Origin: Triglochin maritima | Taxonomy: Eukaryota; Streptophyta; Magnoliopsida; Alismatales; Juncaginaceae | Length of the DNA stretch: 64,000 nucleotides | NCBI GenBank assembly: GCA_963682175.1 | Contig: OY821786.1 | Location: forward strand, 33,039,501 to 33,103,500 | Reading direction: 5' to 3' | Part shown: positions 10,366-23,350 of the stretch, in pieces | How the letters are laid out: each line of letters starts with the position of its first letter | How positions within the stretch are numbered: the first letter of the stretch is position 1 | The notes under the pieces: generated by a model | The model's input: only the letters and a program-made list of their open reading frames with translations | Databases searched by the model: none | What the model was told of the DNA's origin: nothing | Program-made: the position numbers and the translations under genes

Positions 10366-12683
10366 TTAGAGAACCTTGGCAGCAGTTTTCTTTGCTCCAA
10401 AGTGTCCTCCACATGCCTTGGAGTGGCAGAAGTGGAGCACACTTTGGAATTCGGTATCTGGGACGCACCGCCTGAAAATTTTGCCAGAGCAGTATTTGAA
10501 TAGGTAGGGGTCATCCCAGTGGAAGAATCTGACATAAGATCTAAATTTGGTTTGGTCAGATTTTGACCAACCCACAGGAAGTTGCTCAGTCACGAGGTAG
10601 TTCACGATGTCGGCAAACCAAGGGTTATCTTCGATCGTGAACAATTGCTCGTCCGGAAATTTGTCATCAATAATTTGGTCTTGTGGGGTGGTCGTCTCTA
10701 GATGAGACAGGTGGTCAGCTACAACATTTTCACACCTTTTTTTGTCCCGAATCTCGAGATCGAATTCTTGTAACAACAAGATCCATCTCAAGAGTCGGGA
10801 TTTTGCATCTTTCTTCGCCATGAGGTGTTTGATGACTGTGTGATCAGAATAGATAATCACGTGGGAGCCAATCAAGTACGATCGGAATTTCTCCAAAGTA
10901 AATATGATCGCTAAGAATTCCTTCTCGGTCACAGTGTAGTTCAATTGGGCATCATTGAGTGTTCTACTGGCATAGTAGATCACATGAGGCAATTTGTCCA
11001 ATCGTTGCCCAAGCACTGCTCCCACGGCGAAGTAAGATGCATCACACATTAACTCAAAGGGTTCAGTCCACACTGGTGCCTTAATAATGGGAGTTGAAGT
11101 CAACTCTTTCTTCAAGGTCAAAAAGGCATGGTGGCAATCCAGTGTGAACTCAAAAATGACATCCTTAGCCAACAAGGCGGTGAGAGGTCGAGCAATTTTA
11201 CTAAAATCCCGAATGAACCGCCGATAGAATCCAGCATGCCCCAAAAAGGTGCGGATATCCGTCACATTACGTGGCGGTGGGAGATTAGCAATAAGACCCA
11301 CTTTGGCGGGATCGACCTCAATTCCCCTACTTGAGACCACATGTCCAAGTCCAATCTCTCGCTTCACCATGAAGTGACATTTCTCCCAATTGGGAGCGAG
11401 GTTCTTCTCACGGCATCGCTTGAGAACAAGGCTCAAGTGATGAAGGCACTCATCAAAGGAAGCGCCAAATATGGAAAAGTCGTCCATGAATATCTCAAGG
11501 AAACACTCAACCATATCGGAGAAGATGCTGATCATACACCTTTGAAACGTTGTCGGCGCATTACATAACCCAAAGTGCATGCGACGATAGGCAAACGTGC
11601 CAAAAGGACAAGTAAATGTGGTTTTCTCTTGATCCTCGGGGGCGATGGGAATTTGGTTGTAACAGGAGTATCCATCAAGAAAACAATAATACTCGTGTCC
11701 GGCCAACCTTTCCAACATTTGATCAATGAATGGCAACGGGAAATGATCTTTCCGCGATGCCGCATTGAGCTTGTGATAATCAACGCAAACTCGCCAACCA
11801 GTTTGCAGGCGTGTCGGGATAATCTCATTATGCTCATTCTCCACAACTGTCACGCCTGACTTCTTGGGAACCACATGGACAGGACTCACCCACGAACTAT
11901 CAGAGATAGGATAGATTATGCCATGATCCAAGCACTTAAGAACCTCCTTTCGGACAGCTTCTTTCAGTACAGGATTCAATCTCTGTTGTGGGTCCCTGCG
12001 GGGCCTAGAATCCTCTTCTATGTGGATCTGATGTTGAACAATATCAGGGCTAATTCCCTTGATATCCTTCAAGGACCACCTGATTGCCTCTTTGTTTTCA
12101 AAGAGTACTCTTTTGAGGGAAACCTCTTGATCTTGTGCAAGATCAGAAGCAATAATGAGTGGCAAGGTCTCATTATCCCCTAAAAAGATGTACTTTAGGT
12201 TATCGGGGAGCGGTTTAAGCTCGACCAGAGGTGGGTCCTTGTCGGATTCAGAGTTACTTTCAAGTTGCTCAAGGGCCACGGGGTAAGAGGAGCAAGCACC
12301 CAAATGTGCCTCCTTGTCCCAAGAAATGTTGGTGGATTCCTCAAGATCCTCTTCACTCACAACCTGGTCATTAGGCACCTCAATAATATGTCGATGTGAG
12401 TTGAACATGCCTAATGACTCGGGCTCATCCGTGTCCTGGATGAAATTGGCTCCGACAGTGTCGTCGAAGAGCCCGGGTTGCTTACAAAGAGTGAAGATGT
12501 TGAAATCCGCCGTGAGGTTTCCAAAAAACAACATCATCAAGCCATTGCGACAATTGATCAAAGCATTAGATGTCGCAAGAAATGACCTCCCAAGGATCAC
12601 AGGAATTTGTCCTCGTGGGTTGGACACGGGTTCAGTATCCAAGATGATGAAATCAACTGGAAAAACGAACTCACCCACTTTGA
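10366..12683 (-). pseudogene. Reverse transcriptase and RNase H of element B (open segment of a broken pol)
   Basis: A 770-codon open segment. It starts in the tail of the protease region (FPVDFIILD), then a linker, then RT with [24 protein letters not shown], the [11 protein letters not shown] block and an intact FMDDFSIFG active site. RNase H follows ([14 protein letters not shown], then a YSDH motif and the conserved VVADHLSHL). The end enters the integrase zinc-finger region. The order is that of Ty3/gypsy pol, and the wording of the RT is Athila-like. The frame continues from protease at 20055 once element C and one copy of TAAGG are ignored. No stop occurs in this segment, unlike gag and integrase, but the full polyprotein cannot be made. 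Confidence 0.88.
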
Positions 12684-12688
12684 TAAGG

Positions 12689-14249
12689 TGATTGATCTCG
12701 TTTTATAATTTCTACCGCAAGTGCACGGCCGCGTTGAAGCGGTGGCAAATACGGGTCGTCCACTGGGAGGTGTGTCGACACTTGGTTTATTCGAAGGCGA
12801 GAGGTAAAAAGAAGGGAGAAAGATGTATTACACTAATCTAAACTACAAAGCTGAAATGAAATGCAAAGGAAATGAAGAAAAGCAAGAAAACTAAACCCCA
12901 AAGGGGGTAGAGAACTGATGTGAACATAAAGATGTGTGCGTGTGTGTGTTCAATTAAGCTCCTCACAACATGTAGTGCATGAAATCATAAAACTACATCC
13001 AATCTTGCCTCTACATGAATTAAGATAAGACTACATCATTAAAACATACAAGACAATGATTGGAATGAAGCTACATGAACTCAAGTATAAAGACTAGACC
13101 CTACTATGCCTCTACATGAATTAAGATGACTACATCATTAAAACATACAAGACATTAGCTAAGGAAAAGGCAACAAGAGTACATACACTACAAATTGTGT
13201 TTCCAACATTAACTTCATCCATATCCTAACTTTATCATTCCCCATAAAATAGGTCCACTAATCAAAGCATAAGCTAAGCTTCATTCAAGAGCATTAGCAT
13301 ATCAAAGATAAGAGTGGAGACCCATTAGATGGTTATGGAAATCATATAAAGCTCAATGGATAAAAATAACACACACTTAATACACTACATAATTATATCA
13401 CATATTTCTCCACCCCCCCAAATGGGGATGGAACTACTCACTACTCATTACACTACTGATTAGACTAAGTAAAGAAAACATTTAACTAAGATACTAAAAT
13501 TACTAAACAAGAAATTAAACAAAGTAAAACAACCCACACAAAGCAAACAACATAACAAAACAAGATTAAAAGAAACAAATAAACTTTTATTAACAATGAC
13601 TCACATTGAAGGTAGCATCCTTCTCCACCTTGAGTTATTGCTTCAAGGCTCACTCCTTAGTAGAGAGAATGCCACCAAACAATGGGTAATTACAATGGAA
13701 GGTGAAGAGTTCTATTTATAAGCATGGAAAAAGCTAATCCGGGACAATCCCCCGATGTGGGACTAAACCAATACCACAAATACACTAAGAATACACTAAT
13801 ACACGTGCTACAGAAAATTGGACGGATCCTGGGCTAAATGGACCGCCAATTAGCGGTTCCAGACCGCCAATTGGCGGCCTATAAAGCTTGGATCCGTCTG
13901 GTTTTCTTTGTGGGCTTTTCTTGAAGTGTTTCTTGGTCTTAGATGCATCTGGTTGGTTTAGTGGAGCTCCGACCCGAATCGAATTGACAAAATACTCCTC
14001 ATGATGGTGAGGAGTTTCCTGTTTTGCTCTTAGGTCCTTCTGTCTTACGATCAGGTCCTTCCCCCTTGCATCTTGGTCCCCAGGTCTCACAATTAGGTCC
14101 TTTTTTTCCTGCTTTTGGGTCCTTTCATGGCTCTTCTCTTCAAACCTCTTTATTTCTGAAAACTAAACATAAAACTCGTCACATAGCATTGCTTAGGTGT
14201 AAGATAATGGATATAAGGTAAAAATATAAGCATGAAATGATGTCAATCA
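12689..14249 (-). repeat. 3' LTR of element C
   Basis: Reading the minus strand, it starts TGATTGACATC at 14249 and ends GATCAATCA at 12689. The TATA box is at 13713-13720. The palindrome pair lies about 120 bp upstream of it, at 13842-13878. Confidence 0.92.
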
Positions 14250-15864
14250 AATACCCCCACACCTAAGTTTTTGCTAGTCTCGAGCAAAACAAAGAAAGGA
14301 AAAAAGCATACGAAAAACAAGAAATCCTAACTCACTTTCGTAGGAATCACGGTTGCACTTAGCACGTGCAACAAGCCGTTAAACCTCCTTGTTGCCAAGG
14401 AGGAGGAGTGTTGTCTCCTGAGGGTTTTCAGCGGATATACCCACAAAATCCGAACAAGATGCATTATTCAATCTAGACCTCGACTCGTTGGACTTATTTT
14501 GTCGATCATGGAATGCGGTAATACTACGGGTCGACTCTATATATGTAATCAGTCCACACACCTAGCCTAATGAGTTATTCGTGAGAGTTAACTAAGGAAT
14601 TAAGTGAAAGACATGGGCAACCTTAACTTCTGAATGTGAAACAAAGTGTAAAGTCCATTTTGGTTCTTATTTGACTCTTCTTTTCTTTTTCTTTTTTCTT
14701 TCTTTTTCTTTGGAGCATTTATTGGTTGGTGTTTGATTCTCCCAGGGTCAGGTTTCGTGCATCATTGCCTATGAGGACTTACACTATCACGTACACCTTC
14801 CCCCACATCTCCACATAGGGCGATCCCTACCACCCGTGTAACGGGAGTTCGGTCGGTGCATCCCAAGTCAGATGACTCGAAAGCACCAGGCACAAAGTCC
14901 CCTCAGACCTACTTTCCCGAGTGATAGGAGCCGTGCGAGAAGAGAGAACACCACTTATTTATTCATTTATCTACATGGGAACCAAAACCCCTACACTTAA
15001 GTTTCACAAAAAGATATTAAGGGCCATTGACTACAACAAACTTCCTAAATTAACAAACACGAATTATTTGACTCACTAGGTTCAGGGTGGACTTCTTTGA
15101 ATGTTTGAGCACTGAAACCCTATGATTACTCACCCCCAAAGGAAAACTGGGGTGCATCCTAACGACTCGATAAATCCTAAAGCCACGTACTAGATATCCT
15201 AATGCATCAAGTTCAAGACAATTTTGGGAGCTTTCTTTTTACTTTGCCTCTCAACGGTTTTGCACATGCTAAACACACGCAAAACCCACAAAACATTTTC
15301 TTTCGAAAACACATGAAGATTTTGAAAGAAATGTGAAAATTTTGAAGCACTAGGCAAGCAAAAGAAGACAAGTCACCCAAGGATCATGGCAAGCAGATAT
15401 ATCGATATTAAATGCAGCACACTATCATGACCCTAACAATGCAAACAAAAGAAAACAAAATCAAAGGAAAAAGACTCGACTATGTACACACGTAAAACAC
15501 CCCCCCACACCTACTTCATGCATTGTCCTCAATGAATGCAAGCAAGATACTACATGGATTGATGCATAAAAAGGAGAGATCTCACCAACATGAAGTACAA
15601 AGGGAAGTGCAAGGTCATGTTGATGGACATAACCCGAATTCCCTCAAAACCTGTGAGATGCTAAAGAAGGGATACAAATACGTGAAAGAAATGGAGCCCA
15701 AATACACAAGGGTTGGGGCTCACAACAATCAATGCTCACTGAAGGAGTCTTTTATTGTACTTCTTTTTTTTTCTTTTTTTTTCTTTTTTTTATATAACTA
15801 TGTACAAACATAAGTTCCCATCTTCATTTGTCAAAAGACATCAAATGGGAACCTCAAGAGTGGG
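14250..15864 (-). other. 3' noncoding region of element C
   Basis: The polypurine tract (complement of 14252-14262) borders the 3' LTR. The rest has no supported gene and is homologous to 6080-7705 of A and 410-1894 of B. A T-rich tract at 15761-15792 corresponds to the A-run after the ORF in A but is interrupted by C residues. Confidence 0.7.
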
Positions 15865-17355
15865 TCAATGCACTTGGAAAGGGAACATGACACCACGCGG
15901 GGCCAGAATACGCATGCGTGGCCCCCCTTCACAAAGAGCACCAGATGAAATGAGAGGTTCATGAATTGGACGCAAAGGCGTCTCATTCAAAGGACCAAAC
16001 TGAAAGAGCTTGAACCTCTCGAGAGTTTGGGACATAAGGGGCAATGGAAGAAAAATATCTCCCGTTGCGGAACTGAAGTTATGATCATCAATCCAAACTC
16101 TCCAACCAACAGGCTGGTAGGTCGGAACGAGGTCAAGTACCTCGTTATGCATGTCCAACTCACCAGGAGAACAGGAAGTGGGTCTCATACCCAAAGTATC
16201 CTCCAAGGAACTCCTAATACCCTCATGAGCAATGTGGTTGTTTGATGTTCCATCATTTCCAAGATGATCAGGAACAATAGTGAGAGGCAAACTCTCATCA
16301 GGTCGTATGAGATTAAGGGTACTAGGGAGCTCTTGCTCCACCAAAGGTGAGTCCTTAGGAGGTACAACAATAAGATCATGTGGCTCAAGGGCCATGGGAC
16401 AAAAAGATAAGGCACAATCCTGTGCCGACTCGTAATGAAGCTGGTCCAAGTTATTCTCAATTTGAATCGAATCCTCCACTAAGTGATCGTGAATTGAAAC
16501 CCCAAGTCCCTCAGACTGGCTAGGAGTTTGACTTTGAAATATTGTGCTTTGAATTTGTGGATGTGGTGGTGGTTCGATATCAAAAGAAGAATCCTCATGT
16601 TGACAAGAAAGGTTACTCTCCTCACATTCACGTAATTTCTGCGACATTTGACTCACTCGCAGTGTCATATTTTGTATGGACTGTTGAGTGGTTTCCATGA
16701 ACGTAAGGAAAGTTTGTTTCAAGGAATCAGGTATGCGGTCAACGATGAGGTCCAAGTCAGAGCTTGGGAAATTTTGTGGTTGGGTATTGATGGGCTGAGA
16801 ATGAGTCCAATGATTTGGAGTGGGGTGCTGGTAGAATTCTGGGTATTCGGGAGGAGGATACGGGGGTGAAAATGAGGTATAAGAATTTGGATAAGATTTG
16901 TCTCCCCATGAATCCATCACTCTCGGGTTGTACGCGGATGCGTAATGGTCATAATGAGCATTTTGGGAAAATGTGTGCTCATACTCAGGCTCAGGGGGAA
17001 CATAAGGACATTCCCCGATAACATGACCACTCAACCCACAACAGTCGCACGGTACGGCTACTGGAGCCACCGGGGCACTCATGTCGTCTGCCATACGCAT
17101 GAAAGAGGCCAAAGTTTGTTGTAATGTCTCAGTTTGTTGACCAGCATATGATCCGGCATAACTAGATTGTGGTCTAGCAGTCGGTGCCTCTCTCATGTTA
17201 CCCCAATATGAAGACTGCTCAGTCACAAAATTGCGATCATCCCAACCATACGGGGTGTTAGTCTGAGCCACCCCAGGTTGCATGGGTCCGGAGTACCAGG
17301 GAGAATCGTCCTGGTCCCAACAATGATATGGATGGTCGCCCATGTAACCATCCAT
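15865..17355 (-). CDS. Capsid-less gag/pol-relic protein of the non-autonomous family (copy C)
   Basis: This is the same 509-codon frame as in A (open from 17394). The preferred start is at 17355 (MDGYMGD), giving 496 residues. The zinc knuckle CDCCGLSGHVIGEC, the Pro/Tyr-rich stretch and the coiled-coil-like segment are unchanged. The pol relic keeps GWRVWIDDH and PLPLMSQTLERF. Roughly 17 substitutions separate it from copy A, clustered around residues 320-365, with no stop or frameshift in either. Being open in two copies fits a retained function, but very recent copying from one source would give the same picture. Only a substitution-rate test over many copies can decide. Confidence 0.72.
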   Translation of the reverse strand: MDGYMGDHPYHCWDQDDSPWYSGPMQPGVAQTNTPYGWDDRNFVTEQSSYWGNMREAPTARPQSSYAGSYAGQQTETLQQTLASFMRMADDMSAPVAPVAVPCDCCGLSGHVIGECPYVPPEPEYEHTFSQNAHYDHYASAYNPRVMDSWGDKSYPNSYTSFSPPYPPPEYPEFYQHPTPNHWTHSQPINTQPQNFPSSDLDLIVDRIPDSLKQTFLTFMETTQQSIQNMTLRVSQMSQKLRECEESNLSCQHEDSSFDIEPPPHPQIQSTIFQSQTPSQSEGLGVSIHDHLVEDSIQIENNLDQLHYESAQDCALSFCPMALEPHDLIVVPPKDSPLVEQELPSTLNLIRPDESLPLTIVPDHLGNDGTSNNHIAHEGIRSSLEDTLGMRPTSCSPGELDMHNEVLDLVPTYQPVGWRVWIDDHNFSSATGDIFLPLPLMSQTLERFKLFQFGPLNETPLRPIHEPLISSGALCEGGPRMRILAPRGVMFPFQVH

Positions 17356-18488
17356 CTCAAGAAAAACTCTCGAGTCGATCACTCTCACCACCACGAGGCT
17401 AAGCTCGCAAAAAGTGCTCGACTCGACCCTAAAACGCTAACAGAGAGTGTAAAGGGGAGGAGACTATAACGTAGAAGAAGGTGAGAAGAAGATGACTCAG
17501 AGGAGAAGGGAAGAATCCCTAGAGCTAGTGAGGGTACAGGGTGAAGGTAGAAGCCTAACTAACAAGCATGGCTCAAACAATGTAAGGCAATGGGTCCTTA
17601 GGCTAGACGACGCCTAACTTCGAGGTCACTAGCCTCGACACGCCTCACCTCCCTACAACGAGGACCACAATGCCCAGCAAGTGATACCAGATCCGGAGAT
17701 CCAGTACCTCCTACTATCGACAAGGTAGGCAACGCCGATCAGGTCATGGCGGTCTCAACTAGATTACTCTCCTAGTGCGTCCGAATTCCTAGGGCCAATG
17801 TCTACTTGCTTTTAGTTAAGGCTTTACTTGAGTGTGCTTTTTGGGGCTAAGGGAGGGGTGATGAAATCCCCCACCTTATCTTTGAAGTCTATAGGTGATG
17901 CCCCTTAAAGATGTTTTGAAATCTTAGGCTAGCAAGCAACTCACCAAACAAGCACTCACCTCACTCTTGTTTTGATGCAAACCTTACTCACTAATGAATG
18001 TCCTAATGCGTGAATGAGTGATAAGGAATGCGTACCTCGCTCCAGCAATCAACGACAAAATGTAAAGCAAAGAAAAGAAAGATGCATGCAAGGTCTACAT
18101 ATGATGCATGACCTAGATGGCAAGAAGTCTAATCTTTTGCTTTGAGTTTTATGGTCCAAGTTGATTAAAGGGGATTGAAATTAAATCTGGGAGCAAACTA
18201 AAGATCACAACATGCAAAATTGGGCTCCCAGATAACTAAAGTGAACAACATAACAACTGGAACAAATTTGAGAGCAATTGAGGCTCACCAGGCCGCCAAT
18301 TGGCGGTCCCAGACCGCTGATTGGCGGTCACTTTGGGGTCGTTTGCTCTCCAATTACTCCAGTCGCTTCCCCTTGATCCTCAGGTTCCCTGCCACTAAGA
18401 AAAACTGAAAACAAAAAATTAAAAACCCCTCGAATCGTCCAAACCAACGTCTGGACAGAGCACCTCCCCGGCAACGGCGCCAAAAACT
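17356..18488 (-). other. 5' leader and primer binding site of element C
   Basis: The tRNA-Asp primer site is at 18466-18482 (plus strand CCCCGGCAACGGCGCCA), six bases from the 5' LTR. The leader holds the palindrome pair at 18292-18330 and is homologous to 3479-4588 in A. No gene is supported. The 62-codon plus-strand ORF at 18220-18408 is a chance opening. Confidence 0.75.
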
Positions 18489-20049
18489 TGATTGATCTCG
18501 TTTTATAATTTCTACCGCAAGTGCACGGCCGCGTTGAAGCGGTGGCAAATACGGGTCGTCCACTGGGAGGTGTGTCGACACTTGGTTTATTCGAAGGCGA
18601 GAGGTAAAAAGAAGGGAGAAAGATGTATTACACTAATCTAAACTACAAAGCTGAAATGAAATGCAAAGGAAATGAAGAAAAGCAAGAAAACTAAACCCCA
18701 AAGGGGGTAGAGAACTGATGTGAACATAAAGATGTGTGCGTGTGTGTGTTCAATTAAGCTCCTCACAACATGTAGTGCATGAAATCATAAAACTACATCC
18801 AATCTTGCCTCTACATGAATTAAGATAAGACTACATCATTAAAACATACAAGACAATGATTGGAATGAAGCTACATGAACTCAAGTATAAAGACTAGACC
18901 CTACTATGCCTCTACATGAATTAAGATGACTACATCATTAAAACATACAAGACATTAGCTAAGGAAAAGGCAACAAGAGTACATACACTACAAATTGTGT
19001 TTCCAACATTAACTTCATCCATATCCTAACTTTATCATTCCCCATAAAATAGGTCCACTAATCAAAGCATAAGCTAAGCTTCATTCAAGAGCATTAGCAT
19101 ATCAAAGATAAGAGTGGAGACCCATTAGATGGTTATGGAAATCATATAAAGCTCAATGGATAAAAATAACACACACTTAATACACTACATAATTATATCA
19201 CATATTTCTCCACCCCCCCAAATGGGGATGGAACTACTCACTACTCATTACACTACTGATTAGACTAAGTAAAGAAAACATTTAACTAAGATACTAAAAT
19301 TACTAAACAAGAAATTAAACAAAGTAAAACAACCCACACAAAGCAAACAACATAACAAAACAAGATTAAAAGAAACAAATAAACTTTTATTAACAATGAC
19401 TCACATTGAAGGTAGCATCCTTCTCCACCTTGAGTTATTGCTTCAAGGCTCACTCCTTAGTAGAGAGAATGCCACCAAACAATGGGTAATTACAATGGAA
19501 GGTGAAGAGTTCTATTTATAAGCATGGAAAAAGCTAATCCGGGACAATCCCCCGATGTGGGACTAAACCAATACCACAAATACACTAAGAATACACTAAT
19601 ACACGTGCTACAGAAAATTGGACGGATCCTGGGCTAAATGGACCGCCAATTAGCGGTTCCAGACCGCCAATTGGCGGCCTATAAAGCTTGGATCCGTCTG
19701 GTTTTCTTTGTGGGCTTTTCTTGAAGTGTTTCTTGGTCTTAGATGCATCTGGTTGGTTTAGTGGAGCTCCGACCCGAATCGAATTGACAAAATACTCCTC
19801 ATGATGGTGAGGAGTTTCCTGTTTTGCTCTTAGGTCCTTCTGTCTTACGATCAGGTCCTTCCCCCTTGCATCTTGGTCCCCAGGTCTCACAATTAGGTCC
19901 TTTTTTTCCTGCTTTTGGGTCCTTTCATGGCTCTTCTCTTCAAACCTCTTTATTTCTGAAAACTAAACATAAAACTCGTCACATAGCATTGCTTAGGTGT
20001 AAGATAATGGATATAAGGTAAAAATATAAGCATGAAATGATGTCAATCA
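18489..20049 (-). repeat. 5' LTR of element C
   Basis: 1561 bp, TG...CA termini, TATA box at 19513-19520, followed at 20050 by the target duplication TAAGG. It appears identical to the 3' LTR at 12689-14249. Confidence 0.92.
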
Positions 20050-20054
20050 TAAGG

Positions 20055-20459
20055 ACATCCTCCACACTCCCTCGTGGAATCTTGACGGATCTGTCAGCCA
20101 ACTGAAGGGTTGTCCTCGGTTGTTTAAGATCACCTATTCCAAGGTTGACATAGACAGAGTAAGGCAGGAGATTCACAGATGCCCCCAAATCCAATAGAGC
20201 TTGAGAGATTGTTACATTCCCAATCATGCAAGAGACAGTTGGACAACCTGGGTCCTTGTACTTGACATTCATGGGTTGTGTCAATATTGAGCTCACATTG
20301 GCGGCCAAAAAGGCCTTTTTGGGCACATTTGTTTTTCTCTTGGTGGTGCAAAGGTCCTTGAGGAACTTGGCATACGGTGGCATTTGTTGAACAACGTCCA
20401 ACAATGGGATGTTCATCTTTACTTGCCTAAGTACCTCAACGATCTTGTCCCAATGCTCA
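20055..20459 (-). pseudogene. Aspartic protease region of element B
   Basis: The minus-strand frame (ATG at 20416) has ALLDLGASVNLLPYSVY, the protease active-site form DLGAS that plant Athila/Tat elements use in place of D-S/T-G, and then a TTLQLADRSVKIP segment typical of retropepsin flaps. It is cut by element C and its frame resumes in the pol segment at 12683. Upstream it is joined to gag by a frameshift in an A-run near 20463-20470. Confidence 0.8.
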
Positions 20460-22208
20460 TCACGTTTTTTTCGTCAACCGATGAGGGAATGGTGCCTTGG
20501 GGACATAAGTATCACGAGGAGGAGTCTCAGAATTAGGTTCCTTAACAGACTCAAGACTCTCCTCGGAAGTCTCGCCAACAGGGTTGGCTTCAGGCATTTC
20601 CACATTGTTGTCAACGACCCTTCCCGATCTCAAGGTATGGACAACATTGGCATGTTGGGAAGGGTCACTTTCAACATTGTGTACATTCTGCCTAGCATTA
20701 GCAGGTTGACCCCTAGGATTTACCACAAGTTGACTCGGGAACTAACCATTCTCGCATTCATGGAATTGATGAGCCAACTGGCTAACTTGCATTTCCAAAG
20801 CCTTGACTGTACTTTGCAACGCTTGAAGGGTCGGATCACAAGAAGGGTCATTGGGGTCAACCCGCTAGGGTGGTGGATTCTGGTTGGAATAACCTGACGA
20901 TGAGACATGAGCAGGTTGGTAATTATGGTGCTGAGACCTTTGATGTGGGGGTTGGTAGGTCGCCGATGGGCGTGGAGGTTGATAAGGTGGAGGTTGAGGT
21001 TGAGGTTGAGCGTGCGAGCTCTGACCATGACCCCCACTAGGCCCCCAAGAGAAGTTAGGATGGTTACGCCATCCCAGGTTGTAGGAGTGATTGTACGGGT
21101 CGTTACAGGGCCTCTGTTGATACATCGCATTCGCATGCTCAGTATCCCTTGGAGTGTTGGCGCACTCCAAGTCATCATGGCCCGTAAGTCCACACCTACT
21201 ACACCCAGGAGTAGCGACCTGAGCTACAGGAGCTTGGTCCAACTCCAAACTCTCAATCCTACGCATGAGAGCAGCCATTTTCGCCTCACACGCGATAGTT
21301 GACTCAACATGATATGATCCAGCTCGACCAGAAGACCTGGCGGCCGGTGGCTCTCTCATGGTGTCCCACTCGAAGGTACGTTCACCCATAGACTCAAAAG
21401 TATCCCATGCCTCCTAGATGGGTTTCATTTGGAAGTCACCCTGACACATCGACTCCAACAATGTGCGGATGTTGTAGTTGATGCCCTCATAAACAATTTA
21501 GCACAGCTGCCATAACTCAAATCCATGATGAGGGCACTGCTGGAGAAGGTCCTTTAACCTCTCAAAGAAACCATGAAACGATTCGGTCTCGGTCTGATAC
21601 ATTTGACGTATCTGGTGCCGTATCTGTTGAGTTTTCCTTTGAGGGAAAAATCTCTTCAGAAAGACGGTTACAAAGTCATCCCATGACCGAATCGAGCTCG
21701 CCGGGATGCTATACATCCATTTCTTCGCATTATCCTTCAATGCGAAAGAAATCATCCTCAACCGAACTGAATCCTCGTCAAGCTATTGAAGCTTGAACAT
21801 GGAGCATACTTCCTCGAATTCGCGTATAAAGATATACGGATCCTCCTTATTGGCAGTAAAGGTTGGAAGCATGCTCACATATTGAGGTTTCAGCTCATAG
21901 TTGTTCCCGCGAGCAGGGGGAACAACTATGCAAGAAGGTTGCGCGGCCCGAACAGGATGGGTCCGCTCCCACAAAGTCATTGGTCTATCCTATCAAGCTA
22001 AAGGTGGTGGTGCACCAAGAACTCGATCCTGACTGAATCTCCATTCCTCTCGAGTCAGAGGAAGAGGAGAAGGAGGTCTACGTAGTGGCGGAAGTGGACC
22101 AAGGTATTCCATGTATGGAACCCGGTCTCCCCCGTCACCGCGAGACGACTCGGTTTCATGCTCCAAAGGAGCACGAGGCGGAGATGGTCAATCACCAAGA
22201 CCGTCCAT
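20460..22208 (-). pseudogene. gag of element B, with five stop codons in one frame
   Basis: Gag should start at 22208 (MDGLGD), but that frame stops after six codons. From about 21980 one frame carries matrix/capsid-like sequence (KKWMYSIPASSI, then FFPQRKTQQIR), a zinc knuckle (CSRCGLTGHDDLEC, about 21200), a Pro-rich stretch and a segment that aligns with the coiled coil of the A/C protein. The same frame is closed by stops at 21783, 21498, 21414, 20865 and 20742 (first base given). Four are TAG and one is TAA, each where a Gln codon is plausible. The capsid part present here is what the A and C proteins lack. Confidence 0.82.
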
Positions 22209-23350
22209 CTCAGAAGAATGCACTCTCTCGAGTTGAGCGCTCTCACCAAAACGAGCCCAACCTCGCATAAAATGCTCGACTCGACTCTAAAATAACACAC
22301 AACAGAAGGTGTACTAGAGGAGGAGACTATACGTAGAGAATAGATGAGGAGAGGACTCAGGTGAGGAGGGAAGAATCCTTAGATCTAACGTGGGTAGTGG
22401 GATCAGGTAGAAGCCTAACTAGCAAGCACAGCTCAAACAACTTAAGGTTATGGGTCCTTAGGCTAGACGACGCCTAACTTCGAGGTCACTAGCCTCGACA
22501 CGTCTCACCTCCCTACAACGATGACCACAATGCCCAGCAAGTGATACCATATCCGGAGATCCAGTACCTCCTACTATCGACAAGGTAGGCAACGCCGATC
22601 AGGTCATGACGGTCTCAACTAGATTACTCTCCTAGTGCGTCCGCAATCCTTAGGGCCAATGTCTACTTGCTTTTAGTTAAGGCTTGATTAAGAGTGATTT
22701 TTCGGGCCAAGGAAAGGGTTATGAAATCCCCCACCCTATCTTTTATGGGACAGCCCCTCCTTAATAGCGTTTTGATCCTAATCTAGCAATCAATCGCTCC
22801 AATCAAACGCTCACTCACTCTTGTCCTGATGCAATTCCTACTAACTAATGCATGGGCATACGAGATGAATGAATTAGTGTAGGAAATTACGTACCTCACG
22901 CCAGCACTCAACAACTGAAAATAAGCTAAAAGAAAAGACAACTATATGCCTAAGTCAATACATGATGCGTGACCTAAACAAGTAAGAACGTCTAGTCTTT
23001 TGCTTTGGATTTTAGGGCCAAGTTGATTAATGGGGGAGTGATTAATGATCTGGGAGTAAACTAGAAGTCACAACATGCACAATAGGGCTCCCAGATAACG
23101 AAAGTGAAGCAATAAACCACCAGAAGAAAAATGAAAGCAGGAAGACCTCACCAGGCCGCCAATTGGCGGTCCCAGACCGCTGATTGGCGGTCCCTTTTGA
23201 AGTGTTGGTGCTCCAACTCTTCCAGTAGTCTCCCCGTGAGCTCTAAGATCCCTGAGACTAAGAAATACTGGAAACAAAAAATTAAAAACCCCTCGAATCG
23301 TTCGAACCAACGTCTGGACAGAGCACCTCCCCGGCAACGGCGCCAAAAAC
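22209..23350 (-). other. 5' leader and primer binding site of element B
   Basis: The tRNA-Asp primer site is at 23329-23345. The leader is homologous to those of A and C, with the palindrome pair at 23154-23192. No gene is supported. The short ORFs on either strand at 23068-23370 are chance openings across the leader and PBS. Confidence 0.72.

Larger units (their letters stand above)
12689..20049 (-). mobile_element. Complete non-autonomous Athila-derived element C
   Basis: The element is 7361 bp in minus orientation, with LTRs at 12689-14249 (3') and 18489-20049 (5'), both 1561 bp and without visible differences. The target duplication TAAGG lies at 12684-12688 and 20050-20054. It belongs to the same family as A, with LTRs about 5 bp longer, the same primer site, the same leader and a 509-codon ORF about 97% identical. 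It interrupts B in the frame between protease and RT. Confidence 0.93.
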
